Shown here: positions 11,018-21,904 of the stretch, in pieces | Layout of the letters: each line of letters begins with the position of its first letter | Position numbering within the stretch: the first letter of the stretch is position 1 | From: Condylostoma magnum | Taxonomy: Eukaryota; Ciliophora; Heterotrichea; Heterotrichida; Condylostomatidae | Length of the DNA: 43,813 nt | Direction: 5' to 3' | NCBI GenBank assembly: GCA_920105805.1 | Contig: CAKKTI010000088.1 | Coordinates: forward strand, 12,988-56,800 | The notes under the pieces: generated by a model | The model's database searches: none | The model's input: the letters and a program-made list of their open reading frames with translations, nothing else | Told to the model about the DNA's origin: nothing | Translations under genes and position numbers: made by a program

Positions 11018-11997
11018 CTAATTGCTTTATTTTGTTAATAGGAATGAATTGATAGAATTAACTGATGACTGGTAATTTTCAAGTATATTAGAAAGAGTTG
11101 ATTGTAATTACTGTGCTTCTACCATATACCCAATTTATTTGTCCTCTTATTCTTATAATTCTGTGTGCTTCTACTCTAAATTTAATAAAGGATCAAAATC
11201 AAGATAACTGGATAAATCGTTTATTTCATCTAACATTTTACCAGTTTCTCTTAATTCATTTTCGAAGTTAAGCAAATGTTCTGCTTTTCTCTTATTCTAA
11301 ATAATGTAATTTCCTGGATGCTTTACTTAAAGAAGTGATTTTAGCTCTTTGTAACTATCAATAAACTTTTAGTTGAAAATTCCTAATGAATCAGCTTATT
11401 ATTAATATTTTAAAAGTTGTTCTACAGTGCCACCTTCTCCCCATTATCTTTCTATAGCTATTACTCTCTCTTGCAAGCCTTCAATTTATTCCATTTTTGT
11501 ATAACTAAAAGAGTAAACTAATCTATATAAACTAGCTTTTTATACGGAAGTCTGCAAATTTTACATGCATATTTCTGCTCTCTTGCACATTTCTTACAAA
11601 TTTTATGCCCACAGCCAACTACTATAGCTTATTGTATTGAAAAACCACATTAACACTCAAATTCCTTCTATATGTTTTCCATCTCTTAAACAGTATTGCT
11701 AATGCTTTCTTCCAGCATCTAGTTTTGATTTTATAACAGACTAAGGTGATTATTTAAGTCAGCCTCAAGGTTCTAGAGCTATGTGAATTATTCTTATGAT
11801 TCACATTTACTCTGGTGATACAAATTTTTGTAATTTATCTTTCTTTTAGCTGCTTTATGATTAAAGCTACATCATTTTACCTAGCATTTACTTCTATTGG
11901 CAATTCTCGGGCATTTTAATGGTAATCTTATCTGCTGCGTATTTATGTCTTATTATGCCTGATCAAAGAATTATCTTAAATTGTCTGATAACTACAT
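11018..11997 (-). CDS. RING/B-box-like zinc finger protein with coiled coils (one 14-nt intron)
   Basis: Starts at ATG 11997-11995. A Cys/His cluster at residues ~24-62 (CPRIANRSKC, WCSFNH, SKCE) looks like a B-box. A short coiled coil follows. Next comes a RING-type finger with ECQC, then GCGHKICKKC, then CKICRLP. The reading frame must change just after the RING to continue into the C-terminal helical half (KMEQIEGLQERV, KRKAEHLLNFENELRE). A 14-nt GT...AG segment explains this, and the total then divides exactly by three (322 codons). The stop is TAG 11020-11018, followed by TAA. RING/B-box proteins are usually E3 ubiquitin ligases; the substrate is unknown. The first RING cysteine pair is spaced C-x-C instead of C-x2-C. 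Confidence 0.7.
11505..11518 (-). other. Candidate 14-nt intron in the RING/B-box gene
   Basis: On the minus strand this segment reads GTTTACTCTTTTAG. Removing it joins the RING frame (CRLPYKKLVYID) to the C-terminal coiled-coil frame (YTKMEQIEG). An alternative of the same length, GTATAAAAAGCTAG at 11545-11532, would also restore the frame but trims the end of the RING. Either way the frame needs a removal of 2 mod 3. Confidence 0.5.
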
Positions 11998-12346
11998 ATT
12001 TATTATCTATTAGTTTAGCATTTTATACAAGGTAATAATAAGTGCTAAATAGGGTTAGATGATTCTTGTATAATTAAATGATTCAAAATAATTCTGTTAA
12101 TATGGATAATACATATTAAGAGTATAAACTACAATTTGGTACTTTTATCATCAAAGTGTATTGGGTTACGAATTTTAAATCAAAGCAATTACATCCGTAT
12201 TTATCTTTATGGAATTGTAATACAAATTTCAATATCAGATTAATTATACCTAATTTCTTATTTTACACACAAATAATAAACTACTAACCTTGACAGATTA
12301 TTTCCCCTAACAATGCAAGACATTTTATTATCAACAAATTAAAAAG
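11998..12346. other. Intergenic, no gene recognised
   Basis: AT-rich spacer upstream of the RING/B-box start and downstream of ATG8, both on the minus strand. It presumably contains the ATG8 3' end and the RING gene promoter. No motif stands out. Confidence 0.5.
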
Positions 12347-12733
12347 TTAACCTCACCCTTTGTCTTCCTGGTCGCTGTAAATTAAATACAAAAATCCGTC
12401 TTCATCCTGATACCGCTGATAAATTTCGCAAAGTTTAGAATCTGTATAAATCTTACTTAACATTGGTAGAGTTTCTCCGATGAATACGTAAAATCCCTAT
12501 GTTTATGGTAGTTTCATATGCCGCCTTAATGTGAAAATTAAATTGCAAATTGTTAGATTTTTATCTAGTAAGAATTTCTAATTGGGAAGTTAGTACTTAC
12601 AGCCCTACTTTCTCAGTATAATAGCAGGGATTCTTTCAGGATGTTCTGAAAGCATTTAGCCAGCGTTTTGTTTTCGTATTGCAAAGGAAACCTCTTGCTT
12701 AAAATTAGTAACCTCGTTAGATTATTCCGTCAT
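12347..12733 (-). CDS. ATG8: ATG8 / LC3-GABARAP ubiquitin-like autophagy protein
   Basis: ATG 12733-12731 opens a protein that matches the ATG8 fold throughout: FKQEVSFAIRKQNAG, EHPERIPAIILRK, KFLLDKNLTICNLIFTLRR, GFYVFIGETLPMLSKIY, YQDEDGFLYLIYSDQ. ATG8 is conjugated to phosphatidylethanolamine through its C-terminal Gly and builds autophagosomes. The end is ambiguous but biologically neat. The codons run Lys-Gly-TGA-Gly-TAA, so the protein is 126 aa ending in Gly (TGA as stop, 12355-12353) or 128 aa ending in Trp-Gly (TGA as Trp, stop TAA 12349-12347). The family usually has an aromatic residue before the reactive Gly (FG, YG), which favours the longer form given here. Either form has Gly exposed and would not need ATG4 cleavage. 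Confidence 0.95.
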
Positions 12734-13462
12734 TTTATTATTATTTACAATTTACCAATGCAAGATTTAGCACTGTTTTATATAACAAAATAAACAATCA
12801 CTGAGCTATCCTCTTCCAATATTTTTACATTTATCAGATTTTTGCATATAATAAAATAATCCCATCTTAGAAGTGAGTATAAGTAAAGCCCAAATAGGGT
12901 ATTCCGACAGGTTCTACTATTATACACTTTTTAACCACAAATGCAAAAATCCCTATACGAATAAAACAAAACTCACTTCAATTGCAAATTACCATATAAA
13001 AGGTAGAGAACTGATCCATTTTAAACCTAAATCGTCTAAGAGCAATGCTTTGAGGTGCTATCTAACGATTCTACGTCTTCTACACTTTTTAATCTTCCTT
13101 ACAGACGTATCAGAAAAACAGAAAATCAGCTATAAATACTATAAAGTGAGCTTGATTGTAAAACTAATTGAACTAAAAATGACATTTTGAGAATTTCCAA
13201 ATTAACAGGACTTTCCAGCTAGTAAATCTACAAGTGGAGGTGGGACACTATAAAAAAGTAATAAAACAGTAAGGATACTTCTCCTTTTGTGTGCTAAGAG
13301 AGGCTTGAACCTAGTAATATAGATAAGTAGATGGTATTTGTACAGAAATCATATGCATTGGCAATGGAATATTAACTACTCCAAGATGAAATCGATAATT
13401 AGGGTAAATTTTACTAATTTTATTCATTGTTTTTGTATTCTTATAGAAAATTATCTGCTTTA
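12734..13462. other. Possible unassigned gene, strand undecided
   Basis: About 730 bp between the coiled-coil gene end and the ATG8 start. The minus strand from ATG 13429 gives a Phe/Cys-rich reading (about 185 codons, ending near TAA 12871). The plus strand has an unusually stop-poor frame at 12873-13190 even in the standard code. Neither shows a known domain, and in this code openness proves nothing. It could be a fast-evolving gene, a structured RNA, or the long ATG8 promoter region. Confidence 0.3.
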
Positions 13463-15977
13463 TTACAACAATCCTCCTAATAAACCTTCTCCCATGTCAA
13501 TTAGCTCTCTTCTATCATACTTTTATCCCTCGTACCCAACTGTACTTGGAGTGTATTACAAACAAGCCATTTTAAAGCTGCTTAGTACTATAGGACTTTA
13601 GCCACTGCATGAAAAACAAGTCCTATCAACTGAAACAATCTTTGCATCTACATTAGCCTCTTTGTGGCCCATAAGTGATATTGTTGATCTATCCCTTTCA
13701 TCCTGAGAAGTCATTGCTTATATAATCCTACAGTAATCTATAAGTCTTTGGGTCTTTTCTGAAATTAACTCAAACTACACAGTAAGATTACTGTTTTAAT
13801 CCTCTAATTAATTCAACCTTTCATGCATTTTTTCAAAGCCTTTTTTGTTGTCGGTTAAGTCTCTTTTACGTTGTTTCGTAGCTGCTGTACATTCTTCTAT
13901 AGCTTATTAGAGTAAAACACCCATACTTTGCATTTTTTCATCCACTCTACGCATTTTTTGAAGGTTTAACTGGAATCCTTCGTCAAGATTGTCAATTAAG
14001 TTCTAGATTTTTGTTATTTGTTACTGATCGCTTTGCAGCTTTATATCAGTCTTAATTTATTAGGAATGAAGAGCTTAAGTAAAACCACCTAGTTAAATTT
14101 GCTTTTCTTCAAATAGCTTCTGTTTTTCTAGTAATTACTCTTATGTTTGTTATTAATCTTATTATTGCTTTGNNNNNNNNNNNNNNNNNNNNNNNNNNNN
14201 NNNNNNNNNNNNNNNNNNNNNNNNNNNNNNNNNNNNNNNNNNNNNNNNNNNNNNNNNNNNNNNNNNNNNNNNCTTAAGTAAAACCACCTAGTTAAATTTG
14301 CTTTTCTTCAAATAGCTTCTGTTTTTCTAGTAATTACTCTTATGTTTGTTATTAATCTTATTATTGCTTTGTTAATTATGATGTTTTTTCTTTAAGATTT
14401 TATGTATCTCTTTAAATTGTTTGTGTTGTTGACTCTAATTAAAATGATTTATCAGCTAATGACTCTTGTTATGCTATAATGTATTGATTTTGCATCGCTA
14501 ATTCATTATTTTTATCGTTTAAAGTTTCTATAGAATTTTTCAGTTGATTAAACTCTTCTTCTTATTCTCCGTTGAAATATGCTATTACCTCAGAATTATC
14601 ATCATCATATATGACTTGTTTTTCAATTATTTACTATTCCTCTTATACATTTTCATCCGGTCCTTGTATATTTTCATCTGGTTCTTATGCACTTTCATCT
14701 GGTTCTTATGCACTTTCATATGATTTTTATGCACTTTCATATGACTCTTGTATATTTTCCTACTATTCTTGTATATTTTATGGTGTCTCTTGCATATTTT
14801 CCTACTTTTCTTGCATATTTTCCTATACTTCCTCTTCCTCGCTCAAACCTTCAAAATCGATTTACTAATTTTGTACTTAATTTAATTCATCAGTGATTCT
14901 GATATCTTTTACCTCTTGAATTGAATCAGATGATTCTTAGTCGGAGTATTTAGAATGATCCATGAATACTGTCCGATTATTAGAACTGATAACCTTTCCT
15001 TAGTATGATGGCTTTTCTTCATCTGATTCAGGTTCTTTTAATTCAGGATATAACTCCTATATTCCACTACCTTTATCTAATTTATCAATTAAGCTCTAAG
15101 GAATGTTTTTGTATTTTAAAAATCCTGTTCTTCTATCTTAATGCTATTTTACTCTTTTTCTAACTGTTTTATTAGAAAATGAGTATTTTAGGTATTCTAA
15201 TAAAATCTGTTCTGAGTCTATAGTTGTTTCACTTATAACTCTATCTTTAAACCTTCTTAGGTTATTTTACTATGCCTCGTTGTGTGATATCACCATACGT
15301 TGTACTTTCTGTATTCCAGTTTACATATTTTGCACAGCTTCTTAGCTTATCTAATGTATTTGTTTACTTTTTGCACTTAAATCTTTAAATCACTAGGTCA
15401 TTTTCTTAATTTTCACTTAAATTTGAGATATTAGCTATGTATGATTTGTTCCAAGTAGTTCTGTAGTTTAAACTCTATTATCAATTTCTTATATATAATC
15501 CTTTATATCCCTATTAATCACAGATTATTTATCACTTGAATCATTGATTCTTTATATCAAATCTACTTTCATATTCAAATTGCTCTTATTAATACCTTCA
15601 ATATCCTATTAGCACAACTGTAATTTAGTGTCTAGCATTTAAGTGAAGTCGTCAACAAATGTAATTTTCTTACTCAAACCGTCTATATTAGTATTAAACT
15701 TTTCTCGTATATCAATTAACTATGAATCCTGAAATTTGAGCTAAGCCTCAAATTCAATTATCTTTTTATAAACATCTTCAACCATTTGGAACTTATTATT
15801 CACTCTGTCGATCTAAAACTCAAATTCCTAAATTTATTCTTTGAATGCGGCTTAGTTTTTCTTTTATTTATCTACTAATTTAACATTTTAAATACCTCTT
15901 TATATTGTAGGCTCAATAAGGCTTTTAACCAGTTCTCTCACCTTATTTTCAATCTGCATTCATTCTAACCCTTCCAT
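13463..15977 (-). CDS. Long coiled-coil protein with conserved Cys-containing C-terminal module
   Basis: Starts at ATG 15977-15975 (next in-frame ATG 15959). About 771 aa after removing 199 bp of assembly artefact (100 N plus a 99-bp duplicate). Residues ~20-330 are heptad-rich coiled coil. A basic/acidic linker and a tandem ENMQ/ESAQ repeat follow, then a second coiled coil after YFNGEQEEEF. The last ~75 residues are not coiled: ISLMGHKEANVDAK, VDRTCFSCSGQ, FKMACLQYTPSTVGYEG, RRELIDMGEGL. From memory, this block recurs at the end of several alveolate coiled-coil proteins, which suggests a cytoskeletal or ciliary role. The stop is taken as TAA-TAA at 13465-13460; TGA 13426-13424 would add 13 residues. 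It lies 1 bp downstream of the USP gene end, and the two may be one transcript. Confidence 0.8.
14074..14371. repeat. 99-bp direct duplicate flanking a 100-N gap (assembly artefact)
   Basis: Bases 14074-14172 and 14273-14371 are identical and border a run of exactly 100 N (14173-14272). Merging the two copies removes 199 bp and keeps the coiled-coil gene in frame from its start to its stop (2355 or 2316 bp, both divisible by three). This is what an unmerged contig overlap looks like, not a biological repeat. Confidence 0.9.
14640..14838 (-). repeat. Tandem 21-bp (7-aa) repeat inside the coiled-coil gene
   Basis: On the minus strand the units code for variants of ESAQEPD, ENIQGPD, ENMQEKQ and ENVQEEQ, about nine in a row. 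Neighbouring units are near-identical at DNA level. The acidic, Gln-rich array links the two coiled coils. The plus strand reads as a Ser/Phe-rich ORF, which is only the antisense shadow. Confidence 0.75.
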
Positions 15978-15978
15978 A

Positions 15979-18900
15979 TTAAATAGACCTATAGTTAACT
16001 AAATTACTTGACTTAAATCTTTTACGCTTGTAGAAAAGTATATAAGCTTTAGCAGTAACTATCTCTTTCTTTACTTGATCGACAACTTTAAACACTCTGG
16101 AATCATCGAAAAACAGCCATTCTCCGTTTTCAATACTATAGCAATAAGCTGTATAGTGTCCTGAATTTACATTTCCAGTGTGGTTTATTACAGCATAGAG
16201 ATCATACAGCTCATTGTCTAGTACACTAGAAACTGTTATTCCATTTCCTTGTATATCATATTACGATTCTTTTATGAGTTCCTTAACATCGAAATTTTAA
16301 AGAGGAAAGTCTATCAAATTATCAAGCTTTTCTAGACTTCCATTGCTATAGGAAAATCGCTTAAGTTGGATAATTAGTATATCAGGAAGTTGGGAAATTT
16401 CTATATGTGATGTAACCTATAACTTATCCCTACAGTTGCATTTCAAGTCTATATTTTCATCCTTAGAAAACTCAGCCATACAGCTAAATATAGAGTAGGA
16501 TTAAGGAGGTAAAACACTATAGTTCTCACTAAACGTATAAGAGTATTGCTTTCAGTAAACACAGATCATTGACTCTTCAATTCCTTTTATTGTAAATATT
16601 AGCTTATTATCGTAAGGAATTGTATGCTTTGTACAGTTTTGGCCACAGAAAGTACAGCTAAGATCTCTTTTATTGAATAAGTATAATTAGTACAAATCAC
16701 ATGGAAGATTTGCTTGCGCTTATTCTATTTTTGCAAATCTCTGCACAGCTCAGTAAACTTGCTTATGAAGACTTTATAAACTTTGCCTGTTGTCAATATA
16801 GAATATCAGTGGAATCCCAAAGCATTGAATTTTATCAAAGCTTTGCCTTATGTGCTAGATTTGGATTTTGAACTGTTTTCTAGCTGGCATTTGAAATTAA
16901 GAGAAATCACTTACTTTTATCATGCTACTATTTGATAGCTAAACTTTGATATATCCTCTTTTGACCTTTTCCACTTAAGCAGTTTATAGCTAGTTATTTT
17001 CATCAATTAAACTCACATGTTATCCTTTAGACAAATTTCTAAGGAAAATAGAATGATCCTGCATTTCCTGGGCTGGGTTAGATTCAGCTTAATCACTTTT
17101 TCTAGCCTCAATAGCAACAAGTTCACCTACAATTTCTAATACTCCCTCAAATATGTTTTTACTTAAAACCTTCTGTATTGCTCCTGTTTGCACAGTATAC
17201 AGAATTAGATCATTTGCTTGGATTCCTGAAATCTCAGATATCGTAGCTTTTAGAAGCTTATATGAAACATCGTTTTAAATACTAAATTTTGTGATTTAAA
17301 TATTTCCTTCAAACTAAGGTACAATTTTACAGGATAGCTAGATTTCATTAGGATTTACAGGAATAGGTAAACTTATATCTAAAAACTGCTCGTATATAAC
17401 TCTTCGATACTGGCAAAAATCACAGTGAATAATTCTTTTAGTTTAACCTCCAAATAAATCACTTATAACTGAGCCATAGCTCTCTAAAATTTGCCTAAAA
17501 TAGAGTGTTCCTTCTTTTTCTTACTCAAAATCAGGGTTTTCAAGGGAATATGTCTGAATATACTGTTAATTCTCCTTATTTCTAGAGAGCTCTTAGTTCA
17601 GACAGTCTAATAGAATCCTTAAAAACTCCACACTGTCTTGCTACTCATATCCCGCAAATAACTCATACTCTCTTACAAAAACCATCCTAAAGATATTAGG
17701 TGATACGCTGCTAGTGGAGTTATACATATTCCTTATAAGTCTTCCAAACTCTAAGGCTATTGAATCTTGCTTAGATTTCAGTAGTTTTTCATGTCCTCTT
17801 TCCTAAAAGAAAAATCCAAGTAAAGGTGTTTGAACAAAGCACTGAATAGCTGAAGCCATATAGCATGTGTTTCCTATATTCTACAGTCCGGAAATACTCG
17901 TATTGGCTAACGGCTGAATTTGCTCTCTTGCAGGATTTCTTAATCTACTTGAATTCTTTACTGAAAACTTTACCATGCTGCCCCACATCGAGTTAATAAC
18001 AAATTTTTGATTAGATACAAAGGTGATTCTACCTGGCCTCCACTCTCCTTTGTCAGTTAAGAATTCTATTTTGTCTCCAGCCTCAAAATCATTATACTGA
18101 TCCATTTGGCCTTTAGTATTACTTTTAACTCCAACTTCGAAAAGAAGAGATGATTAGTTGATTTCCTCGAAATAATCTAAAGCATATTGGTCTTAAGTTA
18201 ATTGAATAACATTAGATTTACTATTAATTCACAGCGACCCATCTTGGACTTTGAATTGATTTTATATCTGTTCTATGATTTAAGCTATTTGTACATATTT
18301 GCTTATTTTTAAAGTAAAGTGCTTTTTACCGTACGATCTACTCCTGCTGTCTTATAAATAAACCTTAACAATGATTGGATAAAGCTCCAATTCCACTTTC
18401 CCATCAACTTTTATATACTCTCGTTCAATAATCGGCCCACCTCCATACCATTAATACAGTAAATCTCATACTTTAGGCATAACCACCTAATAATCCTCAT
18501 TTTCTGTTAAATCTTTCAGTAGTTTTGACGGGTTTGTAGGATCAACTAAATTATTGTTGTATATTTCAATAGGTTTTGCTCCAATCACTATAGAACTTGA
18601 TCTAACATAAACCAATTAAGGCTCTGAGTCTTATTAAGTGGTAGTTTATTAATCAAAATTTACGAATCTTTTCCAAGCCTCTCACCAATTCTAAGCAATA
18701 AGATATGCTTTATCCCCTTCTTATACTTCATTTTAATTTGAAATTAGCTTTTATATTAGGTTTTTTTCTGATATAGGTGAGGCAATAATCTCAAAAGGAT
18801 GAATAGCTTCGTGTATATTAATGCTGCTTTTAGCCCATTATACGAATTAATCTGCTTGTAATCTCTTTTACTATTATCTAAGACTTATAAAGATATCTTC

Positions 18901-19338
18901 TGATTCAGATTTTAATATTTTACTACAGTAAGCATTGAGTTAATCCTATTCATCCGGCTCTAGAATTCCGTCTTTATTGAAATCAAATACATTAAACAAA
19001 AAATTGGCCTTTTCTTCCCTATTGCCCAGGAATGATTTACTAACTGACAGGCAAAGCGATATTCATGTAATTTGACCCTGATTCTCCTTATCAAACTCTT
19101 TAAATGCCGATTTCTTTATTTCTTAGGGAAACTTTTATATGCCTGGCATCATCTCTAAAAAGTTGTCATAAGGAATTCCTTAGCCTCTTGCTCTGAATTT
19201 ATTGTAGAGACTTTCAAGGACTGATAGTTAGTTAGGAGTAAATCTATCAAGAATGGTGTTTTGCTTACTTGGAGGCTTGGGCTATGAGCTCTTTTATTTT
19301 TAACCCTTTTTACCTAAACAGCTGCATGTATTTCCCAT
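15979..19338 (-). CDS. USP32-like ubiquitin-specific protease: EF-hands, DUSP, peptidase C19
   Basis: 1119 aa from ATG 19338-19336. The N-terminus MGNTCSCLGKK is a good N-myristoylation plus palmitoylation signal, placing the enzyme on membranes. EF-hand loops lie at ~83-94 (degenerate) and 119-130 (DFNKDGILEPDE, canonical). A DUSP domain spans ~195-310 (WWEAWKRFV, WDLLYQWYGGGP). A ubiquitin-like insert may follow. The C19 catalytic core starts at NIGNTCYMAS with Cys ~492 and ends with the His box NHTGNVNSGHYTAY (~1055) and DDSRV, then AYILFYKRKR. Two CxxC pairs lie between. The catalytic residues are intact, so it should cleave ubiquitin. The order EF-hand, DUSP, USP is that of animal USP32. 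The stop is taken as TAA 15981-15979, 1 bp before the coiled-coil ATG. Confidence 0.93.
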
Positions 19339-19676
19339 TTTAATGGAATATAAAGGTGTAAAGCAATTCATGAAAAAATAATTAAAGTTATTGTAGAAAT
19401 AAAACTTAATTTTTAATGTACAGTAGATTCATATTTAATCAATCTTTTAATTGTTTATAAAAGGAGTGTACAAACATTATCAACTTGTTATACAAAAGGA
19501 CAGTTTTAATAACTATGTTCCATTTTATTAAATTTCTAGGGTCTATTACAAATTCAACTAGAAATTCTAAATAACTACACAATAAACATCCTAAGTATTC
19601 TGCACTTTGCTTATTAAATCTTCCAACTAAAATTTGCAAGTTAAAAAATTACTACAAAACTTTTAATAAAATTAAC
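19339..19676. promoter_or_regulatory. Divergent intergenic region upstream of the USP gene
   Basis: AT-rich spacer between the USP start (minus) and the presumed plus-strand gene start at 19677. A stop-poor minus frame at 19439-19639 is Leu/Val/Tyr-rich without domain features, and I regard it as spacer. Confidence 0.4.
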
Positions 19677-20249
19677 ATGTCAGTTCCCTAATCTCCGACA
19701 GTATAGTACAATAGCGATTAAGAAAACTCTCCATTTCCTTTTCCGACCTCTTAAAACTACTGCGATGCCAATATAGCGCAGGTTGAGCCCTCATATTTTT
19801 AGCCGTTGGATTCTGTTGAATAGGATTACATTTTGCAATCTTAGTAAAGGCTACATGAGGTGTGAGGGTAAATCTAAAACGAGATTCCTTCTGTTATAAT
19901 AGATGAAGAATTTAGTGTGACAAAGCCTGTATAAATGTAAATTGATATCGGGTAAAGTTTATTAATGAGGAAGCGAATGGAAAGAGCAATGTCTTATCCA
20001 GATCATTGAAGAGCTTTTAATTATTTTATAAAAAATTTTGTATAATGTGTGTAGATACCTACTTTTTTAGTATTTATAGCTTGTTTTAATAAACTGTATA
20101 AGCATCTTTAAGGAAGGTGTAGTTTTTTAATAATAGATTTGAACTAATATTAATATATTGTAGAGTATAGAAATGATTAAAGCTCTTAGCTATCGCTCTT
20201 GCACAAGGCACTGCCACTGGTTGTATATAAGTTTAGAGGGAGAAATTAG
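19677..20249 (+). CDS. Hypothetical protein, about 190 aa
   Basis: ATG 19677 marks a sharp rise in GC after an AT-rich spacer. The frame runs to tandem TAG-TAG at 20247-20252. The N-terminus is Pro/Ser/Gln-rich; a helical, conserved-looking centre follows (LHEVWGQIQNEIPSVIIDEE, LLMRKRMERAMSYPDHWRAF, both Trp from TGA), then a hydrophobic tail. No family is recognised. The Gln content from TAA/TAG is higher than in neighbouring genes. The opposite strand offers a rival reading over 19690-19900 that is free of stop-type codons for ~65 codons but has no upstream in-frame ATG. I prefer the plus strand only moderately. Confidence 0.4.
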
Positions 20250-20691
20250 TAGAATTGAAGAAGGTTGTTCAGGGTATTAGTAAATTCAGTGAATTTTATG
20301 TACTTTTAATATTTTCAACAATGCTTCTTATAAGATTGCTAATTAAACAAGTAAGTTAGATAATTACATATAGATGATATAGTAGCAACTAATTTTCACT
20401 AGGAAACTTCTTTACTAAATGAATAAAAAGATTACTACATTTTACACAGATATTTTCATATTTACCAAGCTGATAAGATATTCTAAAGAGGAATTGTGAG
20501 CTAAACTACTTATTTGTTTGATATTCATACAAATTAAGCAGGCACTATCAAATTAATTTTCCTATAAAATATTAAAAACTAATTAACTTCATTAGCTAAA
20601 AGCATATATTTATACCAAATTGCATTTATTGACAGAGGAAGTAACAATCTTTATATAACAAGTATATTTAACTTTTGATTTAATAAAATTA
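20250..20691. other. AT-rich spacer between convergent genes
   Basis: Longer than other convergent gaps in this window (16-91 bp). The plus gene could continue through its tandem TAG into this stretch, but the translated composition becomes Ile/Tyr/Phe-rich and shows no domain. No RNA gene or repeat is recognised. Confidence 0.4.
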
Positions 20692-21588
20692 CTATTTACT
20701 TGATACTAGAGCTTTAAGAGTAAATGTATAGTCTGAACCTCTAACTTATTTTAATTCATGCTTATACAGCTTTTTCGTTGATTTTCCATGAATTTTAAAA
20801 TACCAATTACCATTTGCTTCATATAGCCCAACATACTTATTATTCTATATCAAAATAATTAACTAGTTACTGTATTTATACCTATCAATAATTACACTAA
20901 GTTTATTATACAAATTTTAGTTCCTATACAAAAAGTAGTTTAATTCTGCCTTAATTTCATCCTTAATTCCTTAACTTTCCTAAGGACTATCAATATTTAC
21001 AAGACTTCCCTCATTTTCCAGCCATATACGCCTTTAATATAACTACTCATCCTCCTAGTCGAACATATCAAGTAAAAGCTTTTTGACATGCTGGCGTTTT
21101 CCTATGCAAGCCTATTATTTTTATTGTTGCTGCTATTATATTTGAGAAATTATACTCTCCAGTTCAGTTAGCCCGCCAGAATTTGACTAATCTTCATAAA
21201 AATCTGTTATATAAACAACTTCCTCTTATACAGAATTTCTCTGCCTGAGACACTCAAGGACCATTGCTGACTCAGTACTATATAAAGCAGGAGAGTTACT
21301 TTCTTCTGAAACCACGTCAAAGCTAGTTATGTTCTTTTAAGAAGTATTATAATTTAAATTACTTATTTGTTAAGGAATCTCACTGATTGTCCGCTTATGT
21401 CTAACTTAAATTGAATCTGTGAATTTCAAACTGTTTGATTATGAGTTTTTGTGAGAGGATGAGATTGTGCCTTAGGTAGATTCCTAAGAGCTTTAGATTG
21501 AGCGTTTTGCAGTTTTGATATCTTCTGCGTATTTTCTTGGTTGGAGAGATGGAGCGATTCTTTTGAGATTTTTGTGTCTTTTAATCAT
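20692..21588 (-). CDS. Low-complexity protein with possible CKK-like C-terminal domain
   Basis: 298 aa from ATG 21588-21586. The N-terminus is basic (MIKRHKNLKRIAPSLQPRKY) and disordered, Ser/Gln-rich to ~150, with a poly-Gln run (TAA/TAG-coded) near residue 165. The last ~90 residues fold-like: YNKLSVIIDRYKYSNQLIIL, NNKYVGLYEANGNWYFKIHG, TKKLYKHELKQVRGSDYTF, ALV. The order hydrophobic strand, GLY(E), K-x-x-G, then a terminal strand recalls the CKK microtubule-binding domain of CAMSAP/Patronin proteins, but it is shorter and lacks the FKYNS block, so this is a weak assignment. The stop is TAG 20694-20692, followed by TAA. Confidence 0.65.
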
Positions 21589-21904
21589 TTATTTTTATTT
21601 AGGAAATTTTAGGGGGTTAGTTTGAGAATAATATGTGTTTAATGTATGGAGAAATATGTTTCCGATTTATTAGATCTTTAATGGAAATGTTGGAGATTTC
21701 ATGTATTTAATTGGAGCTCTATTATTTATGTAAAATAGCATTATCAGCTTCATAATATCTGATATATTTGAGCTCTAGTTTATATAATAATACATCTAAA
21801 ACTGCGATAAATGTATACCTCTTATGAATCTAAGACATATATAAGACAAAGTATAAAACTAGCAAAATATGCCATGGGAAGTTTCTTTATTACAAACAAC
21901 TAAT

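Noticed and set aside
13285-13330. tRNA-like GGTTCAAGCC on the minus strand
   Set aside because: The T-stem pairs over only three bases and no acceptor or anticodon arm can be built around it.
14572-14896. Plus-strand Ser/Phe/Tyr-rich and His/Met/Phe-rich frames
   Set aside because: Antisense to the 7-aa tandem repeat of the coiled-coil gene.
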